Of a stretch of 64,000 nucleotides of DNA, positions 43,856 to 52,836 are shown one piece after another (position 1 is the stretch's first letter; every line of letters starts with the position of its first letter). Origin of the DNA: Phaeobacter bryozoorum (GTDB lineage: Bacteria > Pseudomonadota > Alphaproteobacteria > Rhodobacterales > Rhodobacteraceae). The DNA lies in assembly GCF_041893525.1 (NCBI RefSeq), contig NZ_CP169068.1. One strand, 5' to 3'. The notes beneath the pieces were generated by a model. The model was not told the DNA's origin. It did not search any database and saw only the letters and a list, made by a program, of their open reading frames with translations. Position numbers and translations under genes: made by a program.

Positions 43856-44497
43856 TCACCCCGTCAGCGCAACGGGTCCTGGCGCGCCTGCACCGCCAAA
43901 GGAGCGGTCGAACCAGAGTGTCGACAATTCCGGCTGAATGCCTGCCTTCTGCGCGACCCGGTGATACGCCTCGGTAGAATAGTCCCACAGGCCAAGGCAG
44001 ATCCGGTCCCGCCCCGCGCCCATGGTGCCGACAATTTCCGGGCTAAACCCAAGAGAGCGGTAGATCCGCACCATCCGCCGATCAAAAACCCCGGCAAAAT
44101 GCGCGATATTGAAGTTCCGCATGATCTCAAGCCCGGCCAGGGTCAGCGCCCCGGCCACATTGCCGCTGACATGTCGGGACAGGCAGAACCGGGTGCATTC
44201 CCAGATCAGAGGGCTGCGGATCGCCTCCCCGCCGGTCAACTCAGGAAAGACATCATTTACCATGATTGGACCCGTAGAGGGCAGGAAACGCATTGACCCA
44301 CCGTGGCTGCCATCGGGCTGCTGCCAGATCACATATAGCGGATCAAGCGCATCATATTCATCGCGTTCTTCCCCGCAGGCATCTACCGAGACCTCCCAAC
44401 CCAGCCGCGTCTTGAACTGATCCGCGCGATCCACGAACATCGAATGGGCAAGCTCACGGTGCTTATACAGGTCGTGTGCATATACGTAACGAAGCAT
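43856..44497 (-). CDS. luxI: LuxI-family acyl-homoserine lactone synthase
   Basis: The 213-residue protein makes an N-acyl-homoserine lactone signal from SAM and acyl-ACP. Conserved positions are kept: FVDRADQFKTRLGWEV near residue 21, EERDEYDALDPLYV near 42, GSMRFLP near 67, and WECTRFCLSR near 99. GGGGA precedes the ATG at 44497. It follows luxR on the same strand with a 94-nt gap. The acyl chain cannot be read from sequence. Confidence 0.93.
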   Translation of the reverse strand: MLRYVYAHDLYKHRELAHSMFVDRADQFKTRLGWEVSVDACGEERDEYDALDPLYVIWQQPDGSHGGSMRFLPSTGPIMVNDVFPELTGGEAIRSPLIWECTRFCLSRHVSGNVAGALTLAGLEIMRNFNIAHFAGVFDRRMVRIYRSLGFSPEIVGTMGAGRDRICLGLWDYSTEAYHRVAQKAGIQPELSTLWFDRSFGGAGAPGPVALTG

Positions 44498-44503
44498 AAC
44501 TTA

Positions 44504-44529
44504 GTCCCCTTTAGATAGAAAAGTGGGAC
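44504..44529. promoter_or_regulatory. Possible luxI operator
   Basis: GTCCC (44504-44508) and GGGAC (44525-44529) form a 26-bp imperfect dyad in the luxR-luxI gap. It sits where a lux box could be, but one arm overlaps the luxI ribosome-binding site and it does not fit the 20-bp lux box consensus well. Confidence 0.25.
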
Positions 44530-44591
44530 CAGATTACGATCAGAAGATATTTTCAACTATAGGGTTAATGAACATCAACAGCTTCAACGTC

Positions 44592-45311
44592 TTAGATGAT
44601 GATCAACCCGAGACTCAGTGCCCGTGCGATGGCATGCGTGGTGTTGATCGCCCCCAGTTTGAATCGCGCGCTCTCAATATAGACCCGCAATGTGTGCTCC
44701 GAAATGGTCAGCGTCTTGGCCACCTGGGCTCTGCTGTAGCCCATCGCAAGCAAGGTTAACGCGTCAATCTCACGTGGGGACAGGGGTTGGACGTGCTCCG
44801 GGCTGCGATCCGGTTCAAATTCCAGCGCCTTGCGGTTGAAGTAATGCCCGATCAGGATCAGGTCACGGCTGTGTCTGTCAGTGAATTTCGTCCAGGTCTC
44901 ATCGTTGCAGTTGTGGCTGACCGTGAACAAAGCGAATTGCCCGTTTGGCCCACGGATCGGGATTGAGTACCCCTGATTGCCTACGTCATGGGCAAGGGCG
45001 TCCTGCAGAAACTCGCGCGCAGGCTTGGACGACCAATCAAGGCGGCGCCAGTCAACCGGGTGAAACCGCTGATAGCAGCCGATAATGACCGGATCGACAC
45101 GCACATAGGCTTTTTCCTGATAGCGCTCGACCCATTCCCGCGAATAGGTGCCAAAGTGATAGTGATCGCCAGCGCTGTCGACCCAGTGATACATGGCGTG
45201 ATCAACCTCAAAGGTCTCACAGACCCGCTCAATGATCTCTTGCAGACCATCGACCGTTGTCGTGGCGTCCAAAACCTCAAGGATAAGATCAAGATTAACT
45301 TTGGTTGCCAT
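44592..45311 (-). CDS. luxR: LuxR-family autoinducer-binding regulator
   Basis: The 239-residue protein has an N-terminal autoinducer-binding domain (about 20-160), with MYHWVDSAGDHYHFG and VDPVI holding the expected Trp, Tyr and Asp, and a C-terminal LuxR helix-turn-helix (about 175-235) with REIDALTLLAMGYS and ISEHTLRVYIESARFKLG. It is upstream of luxI in the same direction, the usual cognate arrangement, and would sense the LuxI product. Confidence 0.92.
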   Translation of the reverse strand: MATKVNLDLILEVLDATTTVDGLQEIIERVCETFEVDHAMYHWVDSAGDHYHFGTYSREWVERYQEKAYVRVDPVIIGCYQRFHPVDWRRLDWSSKPAREFLQDALAHDVGNQGYSIPIRGPNGQFALFTVSHNCNDETWTKFTDRHSRDLILIGHYFNRKALEFEPDRSPEHVQPLSPREIDALTLLAMGYSRAQVAKTLTISEHTLRVYIESARFKLGAINTTHAIARALSLGLIII

Positions 45312-45626
45312 GAAATGCCTGAATTCTCACTTGGTCTCAGCGCAGAACCTCTGCACCTATTTGGCTGTCGGCAGATCCAAATTGCCGCAGCTCTGGCCTT
45401 TGTGCCGCGATCATCGATGCAGCGTCAACGGTAAGCCCGCATAATGATCAGGTTTTTATTTCATAAGCGATTATCTAGGGCGCGGCCACAAAATGTCTTC
45501 ACCATCAGCACATGACCGCTGGTCATTCCGCACAAATGTTCGACAACCACGTTCGCACCAGCAAAACAATAACCCGCCAGTCACAGGAGCGACTGACGGG
45601 TGAAATAATGTGTCTCTCGAGGGTGT
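45312..45626. other. Intergenic region between ccr and luxR
   Basis: This 315-nt stretch holds the ccr terminator (45573-45600) and must carry the luxR promoter. A 15-bp palindrome, ATGACC-GCT-GGTCAT (45512-45526), lies about 200 nt before luxR and could be an operator. I see no gene in it. Confidence 0.5.
45573..45600 (-). terminator. Terminator of ccr
   Basis: On the minus strand, CCCGTCAGTC pairs with GACTGGCGGG (one G-U pair) around an 8-base loop, followed by TTATTGTTTTG. It lies 26 nt after the ccr stop and separates ccr from luxR. Confidence 0.75.
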
Positions 45627-46907
<1,281 letters not shown>

Positions 46908-46930
46908 GCTGGCCTCCTTTTTTCCGCTGT

Positions 46931-46952
46931 TTGCCGCAATGCAGAATTGCAG
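46931..46952. promoter_or_regulatory. TTGC/GCAA element upstream of ccr
   Basis: TTGCCGCAATGCAG followed by AATTGCAG lies 24-45 nt before the ccr ATG (on the minus strand). The core TTGC-C-GCAA is palindromic. A near copy lies upstream of ecm and a TTGCGCAA core sits at the same distance before mcl2. Further TTGC/GCAA half sites follow at 46979-46994. Confidence 0.55.
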
Positions 46953-47017
46953 CTGCTACCTAGGGAATAAGATCCGCCAAGCAACAATGCAACATCATTT
47001 ATTTGATTTGGGTAATT

Positions 47018-48471
47018 TTATGACCCAGCGGATGCAGAATAACCCTTTGCACCTGCAGCAATACCAGCCTCTTTTGGCCCGTCAGTGTCAGGCTCCGGGA
47101 TCAGATGACGGATTGAATTTGCGTAGTAGACAAGCAGATCGTGTTGGTCGGCCACCACCTCGTAGCCGCCCGCTGTCTGTCGCAGGATGCCTCTCATCGT
47201 CAGTTGACGTAGCCCCAACTCGGCGGCGGAACCGCGGTCGTTGCGCGATGTATGGATATAAGCATAGGGCAATCGAGACAGCAGCGCGTCCATCCCTGCT
47301 TCAATATCCGCACGGCTGAGCGGCTGTTGACCCTTTGGGAGGTACTCCACAGTGGCGGCGACCAAGGCCACCGGCAATACCGGAACACATTCGCCGATAC
47401 GACCCATCAGCTCCTGCGCAAACTCGTCGGCGTGTCCTCTCCCCCGCTGCAAAGAACAAAGTCGCGCAGGCTGAGAGGGCGCCCAAAACTGACTGCCGCA
47501 TACCCGGATCGCTGGTAGCGCCTCGTCGCCCATAGCCACAGCTGACGCAGCATACGAACCGCCACCACATGGATGCGTGCGCGGAATCGTCGATCACCGG
47601 ATTTCGCAGCCGATGTCAGGATCTTGTCTTCCAGCACGCGGTCGTAGTTCAGCGCAACAGGCACAAACACCACATCACGCCCGCCCTCGCCCTGTGCCGC
47701 CTGACCGTCAACGATGTATTTCAGTAGCCCCACCTTCGGCTGTGCCAAAGCGCCATCTAGGCTCAACCCGCCTTCGGGAAAAATCGCCTGGGTCACCCCG
47801 CCCTGTGTCGCCAGCCTCACATAGGTCGCCAGAACGCGACGATAGAGGTCATTGCGTGACTTACGGCGGATAAAATAGGCACCCATGGCCCGGATCAATC
47901 GCGACAACGGCCATACCCGCGCCCATTCACCCACCGCATAGGACAAGGCCGACCGGTCCGCCACCAGATAGGTGATCAGGACATAATCCATGTTCGAGCG
48001 ATGATTCATGACAAAAACCACCGTCGCCTCAGGGTCTATTGCCTTCACTGCAGCTTCATCCAGATGACCGAGGCGAACACGATAGATCGCATTGGACAAA
48101 AACCGTGCGAGACGGATCGCGATGCTGAAATAGGCAACTGCGGAAAACGACGGGACGATCTCGCGGGCATAACGCCGGGCCTCCTCGAAGGCGACGTTTT
48201 CGGGAATGCCCTGCGCACGTGCATGGTCTGCAATCGCCTGGGCCACCTGCGGGTCATAGATCAGCCGCTGTATCATGTCGTAACGGCGTGCCAGTTTGAA
48301 CGGTTGAATTGGTCGTTCCAGGCGGCGGTTCAACCGCGCCACAGCCCGCTCCAAACGACGACGGAAGAACCACCGCACCGACGGAAACAGGAAATGCGAG
48401 GCAAAGGTGATCGCGGCAAACAGCACGATAAGCACAAAAAGCCAAAGCGGGAGTTCCACGGTCTGCGTCAT
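47018..48471 (-). pseudogene. PlsB-type glycerol-3-phosphate acyltransferase with a frameshift
   Basis: The N-terminal frame from ATG 48471 encodes a membrane segment (about 6-28) and an acyltransferase domain with VMNHRSNMDYVL (HxxxxD motif), GAYFIRRKS and FPEGGLS. Near 47440-47462, in sequence with a run of five G/C, the frame shifts; the C-terminal family sequence (HADEFAQELMGRIGECVPVLPVALVAA) continues in another frame to 47018. Adding one base gives a 484-residue protein. It may be a recent mutation or a base-calling error. An intact enzyme would start phospholipid synthesis. Confidence 0.78.
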
Positions 48472-48555
48472 CCTGAGACCCTTCCCCATGCTTGCTGTCA
48501 TTACAAGCACTTTGCCGGATCTGCAGAGGCCCCATATTTAGCAGCTGGCATGAAA

Positions 48556-48601
48556 TGCCGCAACGCAGCGAATTGACATGGGTTTAAAATTGCAGTCTAC
48601 A
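48556..48601 (+). promoter_or_regulatory. ecm promoter and TTGC/GCAA-type element
   Basis: TTGACA (48573-48578) is a perfect -35 box; TCTACA (48596-48601) 17 bases on is a fair -10 box, about 50 nt before the ecm start. Overlapping the -35 box, TGCCGCAACGCAGCGAATTG (48556-48575) closely matches the element upstream of ccr, so one regulator may govern both. Confidence 0.55.
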
Positions 48602-48650
48602 TCAGCTTGACGAAATAAAATTACCGCAACACTGACTCGCGAGGCCCGAC

Positions 48651-50618
48651 ATGCCGCAGATGCAAAAAGACCGCCCCTGGCTGATCCGCACCTATGCCGG
48701 CCATTCCACGGCATCGGCATCCAACGCGCTGTACCGCGCCAACCTGGCCAAGGGGCAGACCGGCCTCTCGGTCGCATTCGACCTGCCGACCCAGACTGGC
48801 TATGACAGCGACCACGTGCTGGCCCGCGGCGAAGTGGGCAAAGTCGGAGTACCCATTTGCCATCTGGGTGACATGCGGACCCTGTTCAATGAGATCCCGC
48901 TGGAGCAGATGAACACCTCGATGACCATCAACGCCACGGCTCCCTGGCTGCTGGCGCTCTATATAGCGGTGGCAGAGGAACAGGGCGCGGATGTGTCCAA
49001 GCTGCAGGGCACGGTGCAAAACGACTTGATCAAGGAATACCTCAGCCGCGGCACCTATGTCTGCCCGCCCAAGCCCAGCCTCAAGATGATCGCGGATGTG
49101 GCGGAGTACTGCTACACCAACGTGCCCAAGTGGAACCCCATGAACGTGTGTTCTTATCACTTGCAGGAGGCCGGCGCGACACCGGAGCAGGAGCTGGCCT
49201 TTGCCCTGGCGACCGCGCAGGCGGTGCTGGACGAGCTGAAACCGCGCATCGCGCCGGAGGATTTCCCGGCCATGGTCGGACGCATCTCCTTCTTTGTGAA
49301 CGCGGGCATCCGGTTCGTGACCGAGATGTGCAAGATGCGCGCCTTTGTCGATCTGTGGGACGAGATCTGCCGCGACCGCTATGGCGTCGAGGACCCCAAG
49401 TTCCGCCGCTTCCGCTATGGCGTGCAGGTGAACTCGCTCGGCCTGACCGAACAGCAGCCGGAAAACAACGTCTACCGCATCCTGATCGAGATGCTGGCAG
49501 TGACGCTCTCCAAGAAAGCCCGCGCCCGCGCGGTGCAGCTGCCCGCCTGGAACGAAGCTCTTGGCCTGCCCCGCCCCTGGGATCAGCAATGGTCGATGCG
49601 GATGCAGCAGATCCTGGCCTATGAGACCGACCTGCTGGAATACGGCGACCTGTTCGACGGCAACCCGACGGTCGATGCCAAGGTCGAGGAACTGAAGGCA
49701 GGCGCTCGCGCCGAGCTGGCCAACCTGGAATCGATGGGCGGTGCTGTCGCCTCGATCGAGTACATGAAGGGCCGACTTGTCGAATCCAATGCCGACCGGC
49801 TGAACCGGATCGAGAAGAATGAAACCATCGTGGTGGGCGTCAACAAATGGACCGAGGGCGAGCCATCACCGCTGCAGACCGAGGACGGCGGCATTATGGT
49901 GGTCGACCCCGCGGTGGAGCAGGAGCAGATCAGCCGCCTGAACGACTGGCGCGGCGAGCGTGACAATGACGCTGTGCAATCGGCCCTGGCCGCGCTGCGC
50001 GCAGCAGCGCAAAGCGGCGCCAATGTCATGGAGCCGTCGATTGCCGCGGCCAAGGTCGGCGTCACCACCGGCGAATGGGCCGAGGAAATGCGCAAGGTCT
50101 ACGGCACATATCGCGGCCCGACCGGCGTGTCCGGGTCCGCCTCCAACAAGACAGAGGGGCTGGATGAGCTGCGCGAAAAGGTCAATGCCGTAAGCGACCA
50201 ACTGGGACGCCGCCTGAAATTCCTCGTCGGCAAGCCCGGCCTAGACGGCCACTCCAACGGCGCCGAACAAATCGCCTTTCGCGCACGCGACTGCGGTATG
50301 GATATCACCTACGATGGGATCCGCATGACACCCGAAGAACTGGTAGCATCGGCACTGGCGGACGATGCCCATGTGGTCGGCATGTCCATCCTCTCCGGCA
50401 GCCATCTGCCCCTGATTGAGGAGCTGATGGGTCGGATGAATGACGCGGGCCTGTCGCATATTCCAGTTGTCGTTGGTGGAATCATTCCCGACGACGACGC
50501 TGACCGCCTTAAAAAGATGGGTGTGGCCCGTGTTTATACCCCCAAGGATTTCGAACTCAACGCAATCATGGGTGATATTGTTGAACTTGCAAAACAACCG
50601 CAAACGACTTCACATTAG
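48651..50618 (+). CDS. ecm: Ethylmalonyl-CoA mutase
   Basis: Ecm is the coenzyme B12-dependent mutase converting ethylmalonyl-CoA to methylsuccinyl-CoA. The 655-residue chain has the methylmalonyl-CoA-mutase-like barrel (about 1-500; RPWLIRTYAGHSTA, SVAFDLPTQTGYDSDH) and a C-terminal cobalamin domain with the D-x-H-x-x-G motif DGHSNG near residue 539. The long form with N-terminal WLIRTYAG fits Ecm rather than methylmalonyl-CoA mutase. It works with ccr and mch, and shares an upstream element with ccr. Confidence 0.94.
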   Translation: MPQMQKDRPWLIRTYAGHSTASASNALYRANLAKGQTGLSVAFDLPTQTGYDSDHVLARGEVGKVGVPICHLGDMRTLFNEIPLEQMNTSMTINATAPWLLALYIAVAEEQGADVSKLQGTVQNDLIKEYLSRGTYVCPPKPSLKMIADVAEYCYTNVPKWNPMNVCSYHLQEAGATPEQELAFALATAQAVLDELKPRIAPEDFPAMVGRISFFVNAGIRFVTEMCKMRAFVDLWDEICRDRYGVEDPKFRRFRYGVQVNSLGLTEQQPENNVYRILIEMLAVTLSKKARARAVQLPAWNEALGLPRPWDQQWSMRMQQILAYETDLLEYGDLFDGNPTVDAKVEELKAGARAELANLESMGGAVASIEYMKGRLVESNADRLNRIEKNETIVVGVNKWTEGEPSPLQTEDGGIMVVDPAVEQEQISRLNDWRGERDNDAVQSALAALRAAAQSGANVMEPSIAAAKVGVTTGEWAEEMRKVYGTYRGPTGVSGSASNKTEGLDELREKVNAVSDQLGRRLKFLVGKPGLDGHSNGAEQIAFRARDCGMDITYDGIRMTPEELVASALADDAHVVGMSILSGSHLPLIEELMGRMNDAGLSHIPVVVGGIIPDDDADRLKKMGVARVYTPKDFELNAIMGDIVELAKQPQTTSH

Positions 50619-50684
50619 CGGATTTTCGCAAATCAATTTAATCGACACAATTTTCTTGGTGAAATCACCTTGGGAATAGGGTCA

Positions 50685-50726
50685 TAAATGAATGCGCCTC
50701 GTAGCATCACGATGCGCATTCATTTA
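50685..50726 (+). promoter_or_regulatory. Long hairpin in the leader of the H-NS-type gene
   Basis: TAAATGAATGCGC (50685-50697) and GCGCATTCATTTA (50714-50726) form a perfect 13-bp inverted repeat; inside it TCGT (50699-50702) and ACGA (50709-50712) extend the stem around the loop AGCATC. It ends two bases before the GGAG ribosome-binding site (50728-50731). With no T-run after it, an mRNA structure or operator is more likely than a terminator. Confidence 0.65.
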
Positions 50727-50737
50727 TGGAGAAGAAA

Positions 50738-51055
50738 ATGGCCGTTGACCTCACAACGATGTCACGAAAAGAGCTTTTGGAATTGCAGGCGAATGTCGAA
50801 AAGGCACTGAAAGAAGCCGAGCAGCGCGAGCGCATCGAAGCATTGAAAGCCGCTGAAGAAGCTGCCGCAAAATATGGTTTCTCGCTTGACGAGATTGCAG
50901 GCAACAACCGAGGCACTGCCAAGAAAACCAAGGCAGCTCCGAAATACCGCAACCCGCAGAACCCGGAAGAAACCTGGACCGGTCGCGGTCGCAAACCTCA
51001 TTGGGTCCATGCAGCGCTGACATCGGGCGTTGATATTTCCGATCTGGAAATCTGA
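50738..51055 (+). CDS. H-NS/HvrA-family nucleoid protein
   Basis: This 105-residue protein has an N-terminal coiled-coil part rich in Glu, Lys and Ala (about 5-50) for oligomerisation and a C-terminal DNA-binding motif ETWTGRGRKPHWV near residue 80, the AT-hook-like core of H-NS proteins. It would bind AT-rich DNA and silence genes. GGAG six bases before the ATG at 50738 decides the start over an ATG at 50726. It lies 23 nt before deoD and may share its transcript. Confidence 0.9.
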   Translation: MAVDLTTMSRKELLELQANVEKALKEAEQRERIEALKAAEEAAAKYGFSLDEIAGNNRGTAKKTKAAPKYRNPQNPEETWTGRGRKPHWVHAALTSGVDISDLEI

Positions 51056-51078
51056 TTTCCAGAAGTTGAGGACAAAGT

Positions 51079-51783
51079 ATGACTGTTCATATCGGAGCCG
51101 CCAAGGGCGAGATTGCCGAAACGGTATTGCTGCCCGGCGATCCCTATCGCGCGAAATGGGCCGCCGAAACATTTTTGAAAGATGCCCGCCTCGTGAATGA
51201 AGTGCGCGGAATGCTGGGCTTCACCGGCACCTGGAATGGGCATCCGGTCACCATTCAAGGCAGCGGAATGGGCATGCCTTCCCTGTCTATTTATGTGAAT
51301 GAGCTGATCCGTGACTACGACGCCAAAACCTTGATCCGCATTGGGTCCTGTGGCGGAATGCAGGACAAGGTGAAAATCCGTGACGTGATCCTCGCCATGA
51401 CGGCAACCACTGTCAGCTCCCCTTCGCGTGGGATTTTCAAAGAGGTCAATTTTGCCCCCTGTGCCGACTGGTCCCTGCTTCAGGCTGCCGCGAAGGCCGC
51501 AGAGGCGCATAAGCTCACGCCGCATATCGGTGGCATCTACTCATCCGATGTTTTCTATGACGAGCGACCGGACCTGAACGAGCAGATGGTGCGTCATGGC
51601 ATTCTGGGCGTCGAGATGGAGGCAGCCGAGCTTTATACCCTGGCGGCCCGCTACGGACGCCGCGCGCTGGCGGTGCTGACGGTATCCGATCACCTCGGGA
51701 CAGGCGAGGCGCTGCCGTCCGATCAGCGTGAGCGGAGTTTCGGCGACATGGTGGAAATCGCTCTCGAAGCGGCCTTTGCCTGA
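51079..51783 (+). CDS. deoD: Purine nucleoside phosphorylase, DeoD type
   Basis: DeoD phosphorolyses purine (deoxy)nucleosides to base and (deoxy)ribose 1-phosphate. The 234 residues follow the hexameric family: TVHIGAAKGEIAETVLLPGDPYRAK at the start (outline), IGSCGG near 91, EMEAAELYTLA near 178 and TVSDHL (catalytic Asp) near 200. TTGAGGA precedes the ATG. A strong terminator follows. It could process nucleosides brought in by the BMP-type transporter in the same window. Confidence 0.96.
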   Translation: MTVHIGAAKGEIAETVLLPGDPYRAKWAAETFLKDARLVNEVRGMLGFTGTWNGHPVTIQGSGMGMPSLSIYVNELIRDYDAKTLIRIGSCGGMQDKVKIRDVILAMTATTVSSPSRGIFKEVNFAPCADWSLLQAAAKAAEAHKLTPHIGGIYSSDVFYDERPDLNEQMVRHGILGVEMEAAELYTLAARYGRRALAVLTVSDHLGTGEALPSDQRERSFGDMVEIALEAAFA

Positions 51784-51808
51784 ACTGAGAAATCGCAAAG
51801 ACCCATAG

Positions 51809-51838
51809 AAAAGGCAGCGCCGATCGCGCTGCCTTTTT
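51809..51838. terminator. Bidirectional terminator between deoD and the DUF1989 gene
   Basis: GGCAGCGC (51813-51820), loop CGATC, GCGCTGCC (51826-51833), flanked by AAAA on the left and TTTTT on the right. It can terminate both the rightward deoD and the leftward DUF1989 transcripts. Confidence 0.9.
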
Positions 51839-51858
51839 CGTTCTGCCAGCAGCCAGGC

Positions 51859-52734
51859 TCAACCGCGACCGTGACTACGGTCATACCCGTTGCGCGCAGG
51901 TGGCCGCCAATCTCCCAATGCACCGCTTTCGGGGGTGAAGACCTCAATCAACAACGGATGACAGGACGCGGTGTCACTGGTGTGTTCGTCACCACAATCG
52001 CCTCCCGGACAGGCGCTCAATGCGCCCAAGAGGTCAATTTCCGCAAAAAACTCAAGATAGTCGCCTGGGCGCACTGGGCTCGCTTTCATGAAGTACTGCC
52101 CGGTGTCACGAGTAAATCCGGTACACATGAATACGTTCAGGACATCGTGAATATGCGGCTCGGCTGCGTCCAGTGGCATATCCAGATGATCTGCCAGCGC
52201 CCGGGTCAGGTTGGAATGGCAGCAATGATGATAGTGACCGCCAGACAGCAGATTACCGGTATAGGGGTCGCAGCGGGTGCCGATCACGTCATGAACCGAG
52301 CCGCCATAGCCGTCGATCCCATACCAGCCCAGACTATCCGCAACAATGGTCGCCATCGGACGCAGATGCGGCAGGCTGCTCCACAGCCTCTCCCCCGTGG
52401 TTACATGAGTTCCATGCAGCGCACGTGTCTTGCCGGAGAAAAAGCGCTCGGTCAGATCAGCACTGTTCCAGAGATTGAGGTCCCCGACCTGCGGCCCCTC
52501 GACCGAGGTGATACGAAAGAAGCTTCCAGCCGCGACGCTGAAACAGGCCGCCTCCCGCGGCGAGACCAATACTTCGGCGGTTTTCTGCGCCGTCTCACGA
52601 GCAGTCCCATATCGCGACAGATCCGGCTTGGGCAATGTCTCGTTCGGGTAGCAGATGACTGGCGCCACGGCACGCCTTTGCTCTGCATCTTCGGGAGGCT
52701 GTGCCTCGGTGCCGGGAAAATCAGTAGCGGACAT
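51859..52734 (-). CDS. DUF1989 (urea-carboxylase-associated family) protein
   Basis: This 291-residue protein belongs to DUF1989, whose members are often encoded near urea carboxylase. Typical features are FFRITSVEGPQVGDLNLWN near residue 73, GGHYHHCCHSNL near residue 170 with clustered His and Cys that could bind metal, and NVFMCTGF near residue 205. The ATG at 52734 is preceded by GAGAGG. Here it follows an ornithine/lysine decarboxylase gene by 102 nt on the same strand, so a role in polyamine or amine metabolism is possible. Biochemical activity is unknown. Confidence 0.8.
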   Translation of the reverse strand: MSATDFPGTEAQPPEDAEQRRAVAPVICYPNETLPKPDLSRYGTARETAQKTAEVLVSPREAACFSVAAGSFFRITSVEGPQVGDLNLWNSADLTERFFSGKTRALHGTHVTTGERLWSSLPHLRPMATIVADSLGWYGIDGYGGSVHDVIGTRCDPYTGNLLSGGHYHHCCHSNLTRALADHLDMPLDAAEPHIHDVLNVFMCTGFTRDTGQYFMKASPVRPGDYLEFFAEIDLLGALSACPGGDCGDEHTSDTASCHPLLIEVFTPESGALGDWRPPARNGYDRSHGRG

Positions 52735-52836
52735 GGCGCAAACCTCTCTGTTGTTTGCGCCATGAAATCCAATGCAGCCGCCGGAAACAAGCCGACATTG
52801 CAAGGTGCTCAGGCCCTGCTGATTAAAGATCCGAGA

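Noticed and set aside
43730..44296. Plus-strand frames antisense to luxI and the helicase start
   Set aside because: They have no recognisable domain, and luxI on the minus strand has all conserved residues.
50726..50737. ATG at 50726 as the start of the H-NS-type gene
   Set aside because: It lies inside the hairpin stem with no ribosome-binding site, whereas the ATG at 50738 has GGAG at the right distance.
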